In this document: one piece after another, positions 35,799 to 45,115 of the stretch
How positions within the stretch are numbered: the stretch's first letter is position 1
Layout of the letters: each line of letters opens with the position of its first letter
Assembly (NCBI RefSeq): GCF_009711045.1
Contig: NZ_WMJX01000001.1
Location: 186,001-250,000, forward strand
DNA: 64,000 nucleotides
Source: Myroides albus
Lineage (GTDB): Bacteria; Bacteroidota; Bacteroidia; Flavobacteriales; Flavobacteriaceae
Reading direction: 5' to 3'
Made by a program: the position numbers and the translations under genes
Notes under the pieces: model-generated
Seen by the model: the letters and a program-made list of their open reading frames with translations, nothing else
The model's database searches: none
What the model was told of the DNA's origin: nothing

Positions 35799-35831
35799 AT
35801 CCAGAGGTTTTTTCTCTCTGGATATTTTTTT
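35799..35831 (+). terminator. Hairpin with T run, left copy of an inverted pair
   Basis: ATCCAGAG / CTCTGGAT stem with a T-rich loop, then T7 on the plus strand. It could end transcription of the 158-aa gene 118 bp upstream. Its arms are repeated in inverse orientation at 36455-36487. Confidence 0.7.
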
Positions 35832-36101
35832 GTTTATCAAGTGGTGTAGTGTGTAAGGTTTGGTCAGAAAAGTATAGGGTGTAATCACTGTGATAGACAT
35901 GGTAGTGTCTGAGTACTGTAGTTTGGGTAGGGTTGGTTCAAGAGGTAGAAACGTGATGTGAGGGCTGTACTTTAGAGATGTTGACGCATTTCTATTTAAT
36001 TCCAGATACACCAATGTTTGTTATTGGTGTAATCACGGAGGTTGATACTAATGTCGAGAAGTTTTTAGAAGTCAATCCGGTTATCTTATAAAAGGGGTTG
36101 G

Positions 36102-36145
36102 CTTGCACTTTCTTGGGGATTGCTTGGGGTTTTCTTGGAGTTTCC
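36102..36145. repeat. Degenerate 11-bp tandem array, left
   Basis: Four consecutive 11-mers: CTTGCACTTTC, TTGGGGATTGC, TTGGGGTTTTC, TTGGAGTTTCC. The first unit is close to the reverse complement of the right array's unit. Confidence 0.65.
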
Positions 36146-36164
36146 TAGCCTAAAGGGTGGTTTT

Positions 36165-36208
36165 GTCGAAGAAAGGTGCAAGAAAGGTGCAAGAAAAGTA
36201 CAAGATAG
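36165..36208. repeat. Degenerate 11-bp tandem array, right
   Basis: Four consecutive 11-mers: GTCGAAGAAAG, GTGCAAGAAAG, GTGCAAGAAAA, GTACAAGATAG. The period equals about one helical turn. It lies 19 bp from the left array and is roughly inverted relative to it. Confidence 0.7.
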
Positions 36209-36454
36209 TCGCAGGCGACCTTCTGGTAGATTAGTGCAAAATGTTTGGTGATTGGTGTGTGAATACAGTAAAACAGTAGATTTTCTCTGTATTTATTTTC
36301 GAAAAGATGTTTTAGTATTGCTTTATAGACTGTTAATTCAAATACATGAGGGAGGTATTTGTTACGCTATGAGCGGTATTGGTTGGGTTGTTGTTGGGTT
36401 GTTGTTGGGTCTTTTGAAAGGGATGTTGTCATTGCACTTAAATATAATGTATAA

Positions 36455-36487
36455 AAAAAATCCAGAGAGATTACCCCTCTGGATCTG
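36455..36487 (-). terminator. Hairpin with T run, right copy of an inverted pair
   Basis: On the minus strand ATCCAGAG / CTCTGGAT stem followed by T8. Arms and flanking CT are identical to the left copy; only the six loop bases differ. It lies past the stop of the minus-strand universal stress gene and may terminate it. Confidence 0.75.
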
Positions 36488-36542
36488 ATATGTGTTGACT
36501 TGTCAACTTGTTTAGTAAGTAGACAATATACTATAGGTAGTA

Positions 36543-37370
36543 TTAATCTATTTTGAAAGTAATAACAGATTTACTTGAGTGATTTACTAAATCTTCACTT
36601 ATACTGCCATTGAAGAAGTGAGCTAAACCTGTACGACCATGTGTTGCTATACCGATTAGATCAGCATCTATTTTCTTAGAAAAGTTGATTATTCCTTTTT
36701 CGATATTCATATCGTTATAAGTACATAGGTCGAACTCTTTGTCTGTTAAAGTATCTAAGAACTTTTCTACAATTTCTTCTGCTACGTGAGTAGGTTTAAA
36801 ATTGTTAGGTGTGTTTACCATTAACAGGTGGAATTTACTTCCTAATATTTTATTGAAATTTAGTGCTTTTTTAAAAGGCTCAGTCATCCCTTCTGAGAAA
36901 TCAGATGCAAAAACAAAATCTTTAATCTCAAAATCTTCTACCTCACCTTTAATTACCAAAACAGGAATATTTGATGTTCTGACAACTTTTTCGGTATTAG
37001 ATCCTACGAAATACTCTTTTACTCCACTTACCCCATGAGATCCCATGACGATAAGGTTCACTTTGTTGTTCTCTGCAGATTTAGTCACACCTAAAGAAGT
37101 GCGATCTAAGATAAGGCTTGATGATATTGTAATTCCGTTAAATATAGGGTCGTGCGCTAATTCTTCAAGCTTTGCATCAGCAGCTTTTTTAAAGAACATA
37201 ACTTCAGTAGCAGGAGTTCCTTTGTTGATACTGTCACTACCTTGTTGTGGCAAATCAAGAATGTGTAGTAAAATGATTTCTGCGTTCATTTTTCTGGCAA
37301 TAATAGCAGCGGCTTTAGTTGCATTATAGGCTTGATTAGAGAAATCTGTTGGAACTAGAATCTTTTTCAT
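36543..37370 (-). CDS. Universal stress protein with two tandem UspA domains
   Basis: A 275-aa protein made of two Usp domains, about residues 1-145 and 146-275. The first opens with KKILVPTDFSNQAYNATKAA and carries the ATP-binding glycine motif GSHGVSGVKEYFVGSNTEKVV. The second has the variant ATHGRTGLAHFFNGSISEDLV. Such tandem proteins are common in Bacteroidota and are linked to stress survival. It is divergent from rimP-nusA-infB. Confidence 0.93.
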   Translation of the reverse strand: MKKILVPTDFSNQAYNATKAAAIIARKMNAEIILLHILDLPQQGSDSINKGTPATEVMFFKKAADAKLEELAHDPIFNGITISSSLILDRTSLGVTKSAENNKVNLIVMGSHGVSGVKEYFVGSNTEKVVRTSNIPVLVIKGEVEDFEIKDFVFASDFSEGMTEPFKKALNFNKILGSKFHLLMVNTPNNFKPTHVAEEIVEKFLDTLTDKEFDLCTYNDMNIEKGIINFSKKIDADLIGIATHGRTGLAHFFNGSISEDLVNHSSKSVITFKID

Positions 37371-37472
37371 GATGTAATTAATTTGAATATGAATTATGTT
37401 GTTTTATTGATTAAATAAAGTTAAGAATATAATTATCAATAGACAAAAGTTTTATTTGTAATAAAAAAATTG

Positions 37473-37480
37473 TACATTTG
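37473..37480 (+). promoter_or_regulatory. Candidate -7 box for rimP-nusA-infB
   Basis: TACATTTG, a full TAnnTTTG match. A TTG lies upstream at 37456-37458 but only 14 bp away, closer than usual. It would start a transcript near 37487, which then meets the hairpin at 37511-37537. Confidence 0.5.
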
Positions 37481-37508
37481 TGTCGTTATTTATTAAAAAA
37501 GTTAAATA

Positions 37509-37541
37509 ATGAGGGGACATAGTAGTCCCCTCTTTTTATAG
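37509..37541 (+). CDS. Candidate 10-codon leader ORF before rimP
   Basis: ATG at 37509 opens a frame encoding MRGHSSPLFL, ending in TAG 3 bases before the rimP ATG. It covers the whole terminator hairpin, so a translating ribosome would melt the stem. No evidence beyond position; it could be chance. Confidence 0.3.
   Translation: MRGHSSPLFL
37511..37537 (+). terminator. Intrinsic terminator in the rimP-nusA-infB leader
   Basis: Perfect 8-bp GC-rich stem (GAGGGGAC / GTCCCCTC, 6-nt loop) followed by T5, ending 7 bp before the rimP start. It cannot serve the minus-strand Usp gene and no plus-strand gene lies upstream, so it most likely acts as an attenuator for this operon. Confidence 0.8.
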
Positions 37542-37544
37542 CAT

Positions 37545-38012
37545 ATGACGTTAAAAGTAAAAGTACAAGGATTAATTGATCAGGCATTTGAAGAGTACAC
37601 AGACTTGTTTTTGATAGACTTTACAATATCGGCTGATAATAAGATTGTTGTAATTATAGATGGAGATCAAGGTGTGACGTTGCAGAATTGTATTGATGTG
37701 AGTCGTGCTATTGAACATAACTTAGATAGAGAGGAGGAGGACTTCGCTCTTGAAGTTGCATCTGCAGGAGCAGCAGCACCTTTAAAATTATTGAGACAAT
37801 ATCCTAAAAATATTGGACGTAAATTAAAGGTAATAACTACAGAACAAGAAAAAATAGAAGCTACACTTGAAAGTGTAGGTGATGATAGTATTGTTCTGAA
37901 ATGGAAAGCAAGAGAGCCTAAACCGATAGGAAAGGGAAAGGTTACTGTTGAAAAGGAAGCTATAATTCCTTTTGATAAGATTAAAGAAGCGAGTGTTATA
38001 ATTTCATTTTAA
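37545..38012 (+). CDS. rimP: Ribosome maturation factor RimP
   Basis: A 155-aa protein that helps late assembly of the 30S subunit. The N-terminal domain includes the [21 protein letters not shown] segment (normally a Gly-V-xx-xC-xx-S-R pattern), followed by [13 protein letters not shown]. The C-terminal SH3-like domain starts near residue 90. First gene of the rimP-nusA-infB operon, an order kept in most bacteria. Confidence 0.95.
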   Translation: MTLKVKVQGLIDQAFEEYTDLFLIDFTISADNKIVVIIDGDQGVTLQNCIDVSRAIEHNLDREEEDFALEVASAGAAAPLKLLRQYPKNIGRKLKVITTEQEKIEATLESVGDDSIVLKWKAREPKPIGKGKVTVEKEAIIPFDKIKEASVIISF

Positions 38013-38028
38013 AAAAATAGAATATCCG

Positions 38029-39267
38029 ATGGAGAATAGAGATTTAGTAGATTCATTCTCAGAATTTAAAGACGAAAAAGATATTGAGCGTGTAGCGCTT
38101 ATGGCAATTCTTGAAGATGTATTGAAAAATGCCTTGAAGAAGAAGTATGGATCAGACGATAATTTTGATATTATCGTTAACCCAGACAAAGGAGATTGTC
38201 AGGTGTTTAGAAACAGAATTGTTGTAGCAGATGGAGAGGTAGAAGATGATAATGCAGAAATTTCTTTGTCAGAAGCAAGAAAAATTGAAGCAGATTTTGA
38301 AGTAGGAGAAGAGGTGTCAGAGGAAGTGAAGTTGGAAGGACTTGATCGAAGAGCTATCTTGGCGTTACGTCAAAACTTGTATTCTAAGGTAACTGAACAT
38401 GACAATACTTCTTTATACAAACAATTTAAAGATTTAGTTGGAGAAATTTATTCAGCTGAAGTGCATCATGCTCGTCCAAAAATCATAATTTTGATGGACG
38501 AAGGAAAGAATGAAATTGTTTTGCCAAAAGAGAAACAAATTCCATCTGATTTCTTTAGAAAAGGAGATACAGTACGCGGTATTATTGAGGCGGTTGAACT
38601 AAAAGGTTCAAAACCTCAAATTGTTATGTCAAGAACTTCATCTAAGTTTTTAGAGAAATTATTTGAACAAGAGATTCCAGAAATCGAATCAGGGGAAATT
38701 ACAATTAAGAGAGTAGTTCGTATCCCAGGTGAGAAAGCAAAAGTGGCAGTAGATACTTATGATGATAGAATTGACCCAGTTGGAGCATGTGTCGGAGTAA
38801 AAGGATCTAGAATTCACGGAATCGTTCGCGAATTAGGAAATGAGAACATTGATGTAATCAATTATACAGAGAATACAGAATTGTTTATTAAGCGTGCATT
38901 AGCACCAGCGCGTATCAATAAAGTAGTGATAGATGAAAATGCTAAAAAAGCAAACGTTTATCTTGATTTAGAAGAAGTATCACGAGCAATCGGTAGAGGA
39001 GGTCAAAACATTAAATTGGCTGGAATGTTGACAGGGTACGATATCGATGTGATGCGTGAATTAGACCCAGAAGACGATGACGTTGAATTAAGAGAATTCA
39101 AAGACGAAATCGAAGCGTGGGTGATTGAAGAATTTAGTAAAATAGGTTTAGATACTGCGAAAAGCGTGTTGAACCTAGGTGTTGAGGAATTAGTAAAGAG
39201 AACTGACCTTGAGGAAGAAACGGTATTAGATGTAATCCGTATCCTAAAAGAAGAGTTTGAAGACTAA
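38029..39267 (+). CDS. nusA: Transcription termination/antitermination factor NusA
   Basis: A 412-aa RNA polymerase-binding protein. Order: N-terminal polymerase-binding domain (1 to about 130), S1 domain (to about 200), KH domains with VGACVGVKGSRIHGIVRELG and later SRAIGRGGQNIKLAGMLTG. It stops after a short acidic tail and one helical module, lacking the extra C-terminal repeats of E. coli NusA. It lies 16 bp after rimP. Its own leader contains an intrinsic terminator, a natural NusA target. Confidence 0.97.
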   Translation: MENRDLVDSFSEFKDEKDIERVALMAILEDVLKNALKKKYGSDDNFDIIVNPDKGDCQVFRNRIVVADGEVEDDNAEISLSEARKIEADFEVGEEVSEEVKLEGLDRRAILALRQNLYSKVTEHDNTSLYKQFKDLVGEIYSAEVHHARPKIIILMDEGKNEIVLPKEKQIPSDFFRKGDTVRGIIEAVELKGSKPQIVMSRTSSKFLEKLFEQEIPEIESGEITIKRVVRIPGEKAKVAVDTYDDRIDPVGACVGVKGSRIHGIVRELGNENIDVINYTENTELFIKRALAPARINKVVIDENAKKANVYLDLEEVSRAIGRGGQNIKLAGMLTGYDIDVMRELDPEDDDVELREFKDEIEAWVIEEFSKIGLDTAKSVLNLGVEELVKRTDLEEETVLDVIRILKEEFED

Positions 39268-39314
39268 TTGAAGCACCAAAACAACACAACACATTAATAC
39301 ACTAAAAAGATAAT

Positions 39315-42311
39315 ATGTCTGAAGAAAGAGCAATAAGAATTAATAAAGTTTTAAGGGAATTAAATATTTCTCTCGATAGAGCCGTAGACTTTTTGAAAGG
39401 CAAAGGATATGAAATCGATGCAACACCAAATGCTAAAATTTCTAAAGAAGAATACAGTGTTTTGTGTAAACAATTTTCTGCTGATAAAGGCAAGAAAGAA
39501 GCTTCTATTGAGGTAAGTGAAGAGAAAAAGAAAGAAAAAGAAGCATTAAAATTGGAGCGCGATAAAGAGCTTGAAGAGAAAAGAAAACAAGAGGAAGCAC
39601 GTATTAAACGCGAGCAAGAAATTATCAGAGCTAAAGCAGAGGAAATTACTGCTGTAAAGACTGTTGGTAAAATTGATCTTGAACCTAAGAAAACTAAAGT
39701 TGCTTCAGGCGAGTCTAAAAAGGTGGAAAATGTTGTGAAAGATGCAACAGTGGCTGAAAAAGTAGACAAAAAAGTAGAAAAAGCTACTAATGCTGATACT
39801 AAGAAGAAAACAGTTAAAGCTGAAGAAAAACAGGTAGCTCCAAAAGTTGATGCAAACGAAGCAACTAAAATAACGAATACGGAAAAGCAAGTGGAAGCTA
39901 AGAAAGAAGTAAATAAATCACAACAGAAAAATACTGTAGAGGAGAAAGATTCTTCAAACCAAAAGCAGAATTTCAAGAAAGAGGCAAATGATGCGCAAGC
40001 TGAGCCTACGGCAGGGGATGAAGTAATCAAAACAAATTATCAGAAACTTTCAGGTACTACTTTTACAGGTAAAACAATTGATTTATCTCAATTTGATAAA
40101 CCTAAAAAGAAAAAAGAAGATCCTAAAAAAGGAAATTCAAAAGATGGTAACAACCCTGGAAGCGGAAAGAATAAGAGAAAACGCATTGCTAAGCCAGCTA
40201 ATGGAAATGCTGAAGGAGCAAATAACAACGAGAATAATAACAATAACCGACCAAACAATAACAACAATAATAATAAGGGCGGTAACAATAATAGTGGTAA
40301 TAACAACAATCGCGGAGGTAACAACAACAACCGTGGAGGAGGAAAATTTGGTAACAAAAACCAAAATAACAGAAGAAATACTCCACCTGTTGTAAAAGCT
40401 GAACCTACTGAGGAAGAAGTTAAAAACCAAATTAAGGAGACACTTGAGCGTCTTCAAGGTAAGGGTAACAAATCTAAAGCTGCTAAATATCGTCGTGATA
40501 AACGAGATGTTCATAGAAAAAAATCTGATGAAGAGCAAAAAGCATTAGAGGCTGGAAGCAAAACATTAAAAGTAACCGAGTTCGTTACTGTTGGTGAAAT
40601 TGCTACTATGATGGATGTGCCTATTACTAAAGTTATTGGTACTTGTATGTCTCTTGGTATCATGGTTACCATGAATCAGCGTTTGGATGCTGAAACATTA
40701 ACTATTGTTGCTGATGAGTTTGGATTCGAAGTTGATTTTACTACTGCAGATTTAGATGAGTCTATTGAGGAAACTCCAGATAGACCAGAAGATTTACAAC
40801 CAAGAGCGCCAATTGTGACAGTGATGGGTCACGTTGACCATGGTAAAACATCTTTGTTAGACTATATTCGTAAAGCAAACGTTATTGCAGGAGAATCAGG
40901 AGGTATTACACAGCATATTGGTGCTTACGGAGTAACACTTGAAGGAGGACAAAAAATTACATTTTTAGATACTCCTGGTCACGAGGCGTTTACCGCTATG
41001 CGTGCGCGTGGTGCTCAAGTTACCGATATCGTAATTATTGTGATTGCTGCGGATGATGATATTATGCCACAAACAAAAGAGGCTATAAGTCACGCACAAG
41101 CTGCTGGTGTACCGATTATCTTTGCTATTAATAAGATAGATAAGCCTACGGCTAATCCAGATAAAATTAAAGAAAAACTTGCTTCAATGAACTTGTTAGT
41201 TGAGGAATGGGGTGGTACTTACCAATCTCAAGATATCTCTGCTAAGCAAGGTCTTAATATGAAGGAATTACTTGAAAAAGTATTGCTTGAGGCAGAAATG
41301 CTTGATTTAAAAGCAAACCCTTCTAAGCTTGCAGTTGGTACAGTAGTAGAAGCGTACTTAGATAAAGGACGTGGATATGTATCTACTGTATTAGTACAAG
41401 CTGGTACATTAAGAGTGGGAGACTACTTGTTGGCAGGACGTAGCCACGGAAAAGTTCGTGCAATGCACGATGAACGTGGAAACTCTGTAAAAGAAGCAGG
41501 TCCTTCTCGTCCAATTTCTGTACTGGGATTAGATGGAGCACCAACTGCTGGTGATAAGTTTAATGTATTTGAGGAAGAGAAAGAAGCAAAACAAATTGCT
41601 GCTAAACGTACTCAATTGATTCGCGAGCAATCTGTACGTGCACAACGTCATATTACTTTAGCAGAGATTGGTCGTCGTATTGCATTAGGTGATTTCAAAG
41701 AGTTAAATATTATTCTTAAAGGGGACGTGGATGGTTCTGTGGAAGCATTATCTGATTCATTCTCTAAATTATCTACTGAGGAAATTCAAATCAATATTAT
41801 TCATAAAGGAGTTGGAGCTATTACAGAATCTGACGTATTGTTAGCTTCTGCTTCGGATGCTATTATTATCGGATTTAACGTTCGTCCAATGGCTTCTGCT
41901 AAACAATTAGCTGATAAAGAGGAAATCGATATCCGTAACTACTCAATTATCTATGACGCTATTGATGACTTGAAAGATGCGATGGAAGGTATGTTATCTC
42001 CAGAATTGAAAGAGGAAGTTACTGGTACTGCTGAGATTCGTGAGTTATTCAAAATTTCTAAAGTTGGTACGATTGCTGGATGTATGGTTACTGACGGTAA
42101 GATTTTCCGTAGTTCAAGAATCCGCCTTATCCGCGAGGGTGTGGTTATCTACACTGGTGAGTTGACTGCTTTAAAGCGTTTCAAAGACGATGTTAAAGAA
42201 GTGGCGAAAGGATATGACTGTGGTATTCAGATTAAAAACTACAACGATATTAAGGAATATGACACTATAGAGGCGTTCCAAGAAGTTGAAGTTAAAAAGA
42301 AATTGAAATAA
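39315..42311 (+). CDS. infB: Translation initiation factor IF-2
   Basis: A 998-aa GTPase that brings initiator tRNA to the ribosome. Residues 1-60 are the N-terminal fold, followed by a long Lys/Glu-rich region and then a striking Asn/Gly-rich tract (about 301-355). The G domain begins near residue 505 with [19 protein letters not shown] and NKIDK follow. Domains II-IV reach the C-terminus. It is at the long end for the family because of the low-complexity insert. Confidence 0.97.
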   Translation: MSEERAIRINKVLRELNISLDRAVDFLKGKGYEIDATPNAKISKEEYSVLCKQFSADKGKKEASIEVSEEKKKEKEALKLERDKELEEKRKQEEARIKREQEIIRAKAEEITAVKTVGKIDLEPKKTKVASGESKKVENVVKDATVAEKVDKKVEKATNADTKKKTVKAEEKQVAPKVDANEATKITNTEKQVEAKKEVNKSQQKNTVEEKDSSNQKQNFKKEANDAQAEPTAGDEVIKTNYQKLSGTTFTGKTIDLSQFDKPKKKKEDPKKGNSKDGNNPGSGKNKRKRIAKPANGNAEGANNNENNNNNRPNNNNNNNKGGNNNSGNNNNRGGNNNNRGGGKFGNKNQNNRRNTPPVVKAEPTEEEVKNQIKETLERLQGKGNKSKAAKYRRDKRDVHRKKSDEEQKALEAGSKTLKVTEFVTVGEIATMMDVPITKVIGTCMSLGIMVTMNQRLDAETLTIVADEFGFEVDFTTADLDESIEETPDRPEDLQPRAPIVTVMGHVDHGKTSLLDYIRKANVIAGESGGITQHIGAYGVTLEGGQKITFLDTPGHEAFTAMRARGAQVTDIVIIVIAADDDIMPQTKEAISHAQAAGVPIIFAINKIDKPTANPDKIKEKLASMNLLVEEWGGTYQSQDISAKQGLNMKELLEKVLLEAEMLDLKANPSKLAVGTVVEAYLDKGRGYVSTVLVQAGTLRVGDYLLAGRSHGKVRAMHDERGNSVKEAGPSRPISVLGLDGAPTAGDKFNVFEEEKEAKQIAAKRTQLIREQSVRAQRHITLAEIGRRIALGDFKELNIILKGDVDGSVEALSDSFSKLSTEEIQINIIHKGVGAITESDVLLASASDAIIIGFNVRPMASAKQLADKEEIDIRNYSIIYDAIDDLKDAMEGMLSPELKEEVTGTAEIRELFKISKVGTIAGCMVTDGKIFRSSRIRLIREGVVIYTGELTALKRFKDDVKEVAKGYDCGIQIKNYNDIKEYDTIEAFQEVEVKKKLK

Positions 42312-42326
42312 TCAATTATACATAGG

Positions 42327-42357
42327 AAAGGGAGTTGCGAAAGCAACTCCCTTTTTT
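42327..42357 (+). terminator. Terminator of rimP-nusA-infB
   Basis: Perfect 12-bp stem (AAAGGGAGTTGC / GCAACTCCCTTT) with a GAAA loop and T run, 16 bp after the infB stop. Confidence 0.92.
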
Positions 42358-42443
42358 GTTTTACATCATGACAATCTGACGAAATGACATATTTTATTTT
42401 TGGCTTGTGATTTGCTATATTTATAGTAGTAAATATTAATGAT

Positions 42444-43115
42444 ATGATGTGGATTCTTTTGATAGCTGTAATGATTGCAAGCTATTACATTCAATACAAG
42501 TTGAAATCAAAGTTTGAAAAGTATTCTAAAGTACAATTGCAGAATGGAATGAGTGGTGCAGAAGTTGCACAAAAGATGCTGTTGGATCACGGTATTAGGG
42601 ATGTGCGCGTGATATCTACTCCAGGTAGATTGACTGATCACTATAATCCAAGTGATAAGACTGTGAACCTTAGTGAAGCTGTCTATAATGAACGCAATGC
42701 TGCTGCAGCTGCTGTAGCTGCACATGAGGTTGGTCACGCTGTTCAGCATGCAACTGCTTATCATTGGTTGACTATGCGCTCAAAGATGGTTCCTGTAGTA
42801 AGCTTTTCTTCTAATATTGTAACTTGGGTGTTGTTAGGTGGAATCTTATTGATTAACACTTTCCCTCAATTGCTATTATTCGGTATTGGGCTTTTTGCTT
42901 TGACAACGATCTTTTCGTTTGTTACCTTACCTGTTGAGTACGACGCAAGCGCAAGAGCCTTGAAGTGGTTGGAAGCCAAAAACATCGTTACCCAGCAAGA
43001 ATATGCAGGTGCTAAAGATGCATTGTCTTGGGCAGCCAGAACGTATGTGGTCGCTGCAATATCATCATTGGGTACACTTTTGTATTACGTGATGATCTAT
43101 ATGAACAGACGTTAG
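42444..43115 (+). CDS. Zinc metallopeptidase, YugP family
   Basis: A 223-aa integral membrane protein. The zinc site is HEVGH at residues 94-98. An N-terminal helix precedes the catalytic stretch, and two or three further helices follow it. The VEYDASARALKWLE segment is typical of the YugP/DUF group and supplies the third acidic ligand. Substrate unknown; probably membrane-protein quality control. Two ATGs are adjacent at 42444 and 42447. Confidence 0.9.
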   Translation: MMWILLIAVMIASYYIQYKLKSKFEKYSKVQLQNGMSGAEVAQKMLLDHGIRDVRVISTPGRLTDHYNPSDKTVNLSEAVYNERNAAAAAVAAHEVGHAVQHATAYHWLTMRSKMVPVVSFSSNIVTWVLLGGILLINTFPQLLLFGIGLFALTTIFSFVTLPVEYDASARALKWLEAKNIVTQQEYAGAKDALSWAARTYVVAAISSLGTLLYYVMIYMNRR

Positions 43116-43142
43116 TTATTAAATTTTATATAAGTAAAGTGG

Positions 43143-43177
43143 AGGACACCTTTAATAAGGTGTCCTTTTTTTGTTTT
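43143..43177 (+). terminator. Terminator between YugP and the convergent nuclease gene
   Basis: Perfect 10-bp stem (AGGACACCTT / AAGGTGTCCT, 4-nt loop) with T8 downstream, 27 bp past the YugP-type gene. Confidence 0.9.
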
Positions 43178-43187
43178 TTTACAGTCT

Positions 43188-44009
43188 TTAGTTAGGAGTT
43201 ACTCTTACTGCTATCGGTATGTGATCAGATATTTTTCTTGCTTCTTTTATGTCATTGAAGTCCTCGTAGAATAGAATTGTATCTTGACTCTCAATGGTGA
43301 AATCTTTTTTAGATAAGAAGATATTATCATATTCAGAAGCTAAGCAGTCATTGTTAATACACTTTTGTCTTAGACTTGTTTTTTGGTCAGTAAAAACGGG
43401 TTGGTAAGTCATTTTCTTTAGGGGATTAAAAACACTGTGACTTTGGGGAGTATTGAAATCTCCTAAAAAGATCAATCTTTGATCAGTATATTGTGTGGGA
43501 AAGAATTTGAAGTATTTAATCTCCTTTTCGGGTTGATGTTTTTTGGGTAAGGCATGAAAGTTGAATATCATAAACTCTTTTCTTTTGTATTCAAAAGTAG
43601 CTATGTAAGGTTCTCTTTCGATTTGATCTTTGTAAGTCTGTTCTAAAGTAGGTCTGTTTTTTAGCTTTACTTTACTTGTTTTCCAAAGGTAAGCATATCG
43701 TTCTGAGCGATAAGGGCTACTATCTGTCGGTGGGCTAATAGCGTAATCCCATTTGGTACCTGTCGAATTAGTTAATTCAAGATGTAGTGCGGCCAGTGTT
43801 TTTGCCCCTGAGGGATTGGTGACTATTTCTTGTATAGCGACGATATCAGCAGATTTAATTGTTTTAGCAATGAATTCAATTTCATCAGTAGTTTTACTTG
43901 AACCGAAGTTATTTAAATTCCATGTCATGATTGTTACTTGTGCATATAATGGTAAAAGGAATAATAAAAAAAATAGTGTAACAGTTGTTTTAAAAGATTT
44001 TTGAGGCAT
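43188..44009 (-). CDS. Secreted endonuclease/exonuclease/phosphatase family protein
   Basis: A 273-aa DNase I-fold protein with a signal peptide (about 1-24, FLLFLLPLYAQ). The family's metal and catalytic motifs are all visible: TWNLNNFG, AIQEI, FNFHALP, LGDFNTP and the closing SDHIPIAV. Nuclease activity on extracellular or periplasmic DNA is likely, but the fold also includes phosphodiesterases. It is convergent with the YugP gene and divergent from ribF. Confidence 0.87.
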   Translation of the reverse strand: MPQKSFKTTVTLFFLLFLLPLYAQVTIMTWNLNNFGSSKTTDEIEFIAKTIKSADIVAIQEIVTNPSGAKTLAALHLELTNSTGTKWDYAISPPTDSSPYRSERYAYLWKTSKVKLKNRPTLEQTYKDQIEREPYIATFEYKRKEFMIFNFHALPKKHQPEKEIKYFKFFPTQYTDQRLIFLGDFNTPQSHSVFNPLKKMTYQPVFTDQKTSLRQKCINNDCLASEYDNIFLSKKDFTIESQDTILFYEDFNDIKEARKISDHIPIAVRVTPN

Positions 44010-44161
44010 ATATGATATTTAATATGTTAAACCTAATTGTAGATAGGTAGATTAAAGAAATTTTGTAAATACAATTTGTAAAAATGCCGTATTTTTACAT
44101 TTCTTTACGAGCTATTAGGCGCGCTCAAAAGTAAACATCTAATCTAAAATTTTAAATTAAA

Positions 44162-45115
44162 GTGAGAACATTTTCTTCGATAAACGAGTTTCATGCAGAA
44201 AAGAAAGTTGTAGCAACATTGGGAACATTTGACGGTGTACACAAAGGTCATCAGAAGATTATTCACCGATTAGTTGAAGCGGCGAAGAAGGATAATGGAG
44301 AAAGTTTAGTTCTAACATTCTTTCCACATCCTCGTATGGTTTTGAAACAAGACAATAGCATTAGGTTGTTGAATACGTTAGAGGAGAAAAAGCTATTATT
44401 AGAAGGTTTAGGTTTAGACAATTTAGTAGTTCAGAAGTTTGATTACGAATTTTCACAATTAACTGCAGAGGAGTTCGTAGAGCAAGTATTGGTAAATAAG
44501 TTTAATATTTCTAAGATAATTATTGGATACGACCATCGTTTTGGCAAGAATAGAACTGCAGATATTAACGATTTAAAGCTATTCGGTGAGAAATATGGTT
44601 TCGAGGTCGAAGAAATATCAGCAGAAGAAATAGATCACGTTTCTGTTAGTTCTACTAAGATTCGCCATGCATTAGAGATTGGTGATATGGCAATGGCTAA
44701 CGAGTTCTTAGATTACGAGTATTTCTTTTCTGGAGTCGTTGTTCACGGTAAGAAGTTAGGGAGAAAATTAGGTTTTCCGACGGCTAATATTGAGATTGAC
44801 GAGGATTATAAACTGATACCTCAGAATGGAGTTTATGTAGTGGAATCTGAAATAAATGGTGAACGCGTAAAGGGGATGATGAGTGTAGGTGTGAACCCAA
44901 CCTTTGAAGGACACCCTTATACGATAGAAGTAAATTACCTAGATTGGGATGGAGATTTATATGATAAAATTTTAAAAGTTCGTATCTTAGACAGAATAAG
45001 AGATGAATTAAAGTTTAACAATCTAGACGAGTTAATTGCTAAGTTACACAACGATGAACAGGTAACTCGTGAATTTTTTGAGAAGTATGTGGAAAAAAGC
45101 ACTTCAACCAATTGA
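44162..45115 (+). CDS. ribF: Bifunctional riboflavin kinase/FAD synthetase
   Basis: A 317-aa enzyme turning riboflavin into FMN and then FAD. The N-terminal adenylyltransferase half has LGTFDGVHKGHQ and the SSTKIRHAL motif; the C-terminal kinase half has GRKLGFPTANI and NGVYVVE. The start is GTG at 44162; a stop codon three codons upstream rules out an earlier start. Its end overlaps the next gene by 29 bp. Confidence 0.96.
   Translation: MRTFSSINEFHAEKKVVATLGTFDGVHKGHQKIIHRLVEAAKKDNGESLVLTFFPHPRMVLKQDNSIRLLNTLEEKKLLLEGLGLDNLVVQKFDYEFSQLTAEEFVEQVLVNKFNISKIIIGYDHRFGKNRTADINDLKLFGEKYGFEVEEISAEEIDHVSVSSTKIRHALEIGDMAMANEFLDYEYFFSGVVVHGKKLGRKLGFPTANIEIDEDYKLIPQNGVYVVESEINGERVKGMMSVGVNPTFEGHPYTIEVNYLDWDGDLYDKILKVRILDRIRDELKFNNLDELIAKLHNDEQVTREFFEKYVEKSTSTN

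Larger units (their letters stand above)
35682..36542. other. Gene-poor region with hairpins and short-period repeats
   Basis: About 860 bp without a convincing gene. It contains two near-identical hairpins in opposite orientation (35799-35831 and 36455-36487) and two arrays with 11-bp period (36102-36145 and 36165-36208), listed separately. ORFs here are short and poor in protein-like composition. Confidence 0.6.

Noticed and set aside
35757..36014. An 85-codon minus-strand ORF in the gene-poor region
   Set aside because: It spans the terminator hairpin at 35799 and shows no protein-like pattern or recognisable motif.
36102..36208. CRISPR array
   Set aside because: Units are 11 bp with no spacers and no cas genes nearby; the period is continuous, unlike repeat-spacer structure.
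36369..36488. A 39-aa hydrophobic plus-strand ORF with a GGGAGG upstream
   Set aside because: It is GTT/TTG-repeat driven, runs into the hairpin at 36455-36487, and its composition reflects low-complexity DNA. Not enough to call a gene.
39302..40030. A 242-codon minus-strand frame opposite the start of infB
   Set aside because: Ser/Phe-rich composition typical of antisense to Lys/Glu-rich coding sequence; the plus strand is clearly infB.
40078..40540. Several open frames on both strands opposite or within infB
   Set aside because: They are shadows of the Asn-rich low-complexity tract (AAC/AAT repeats) and have no independent support.
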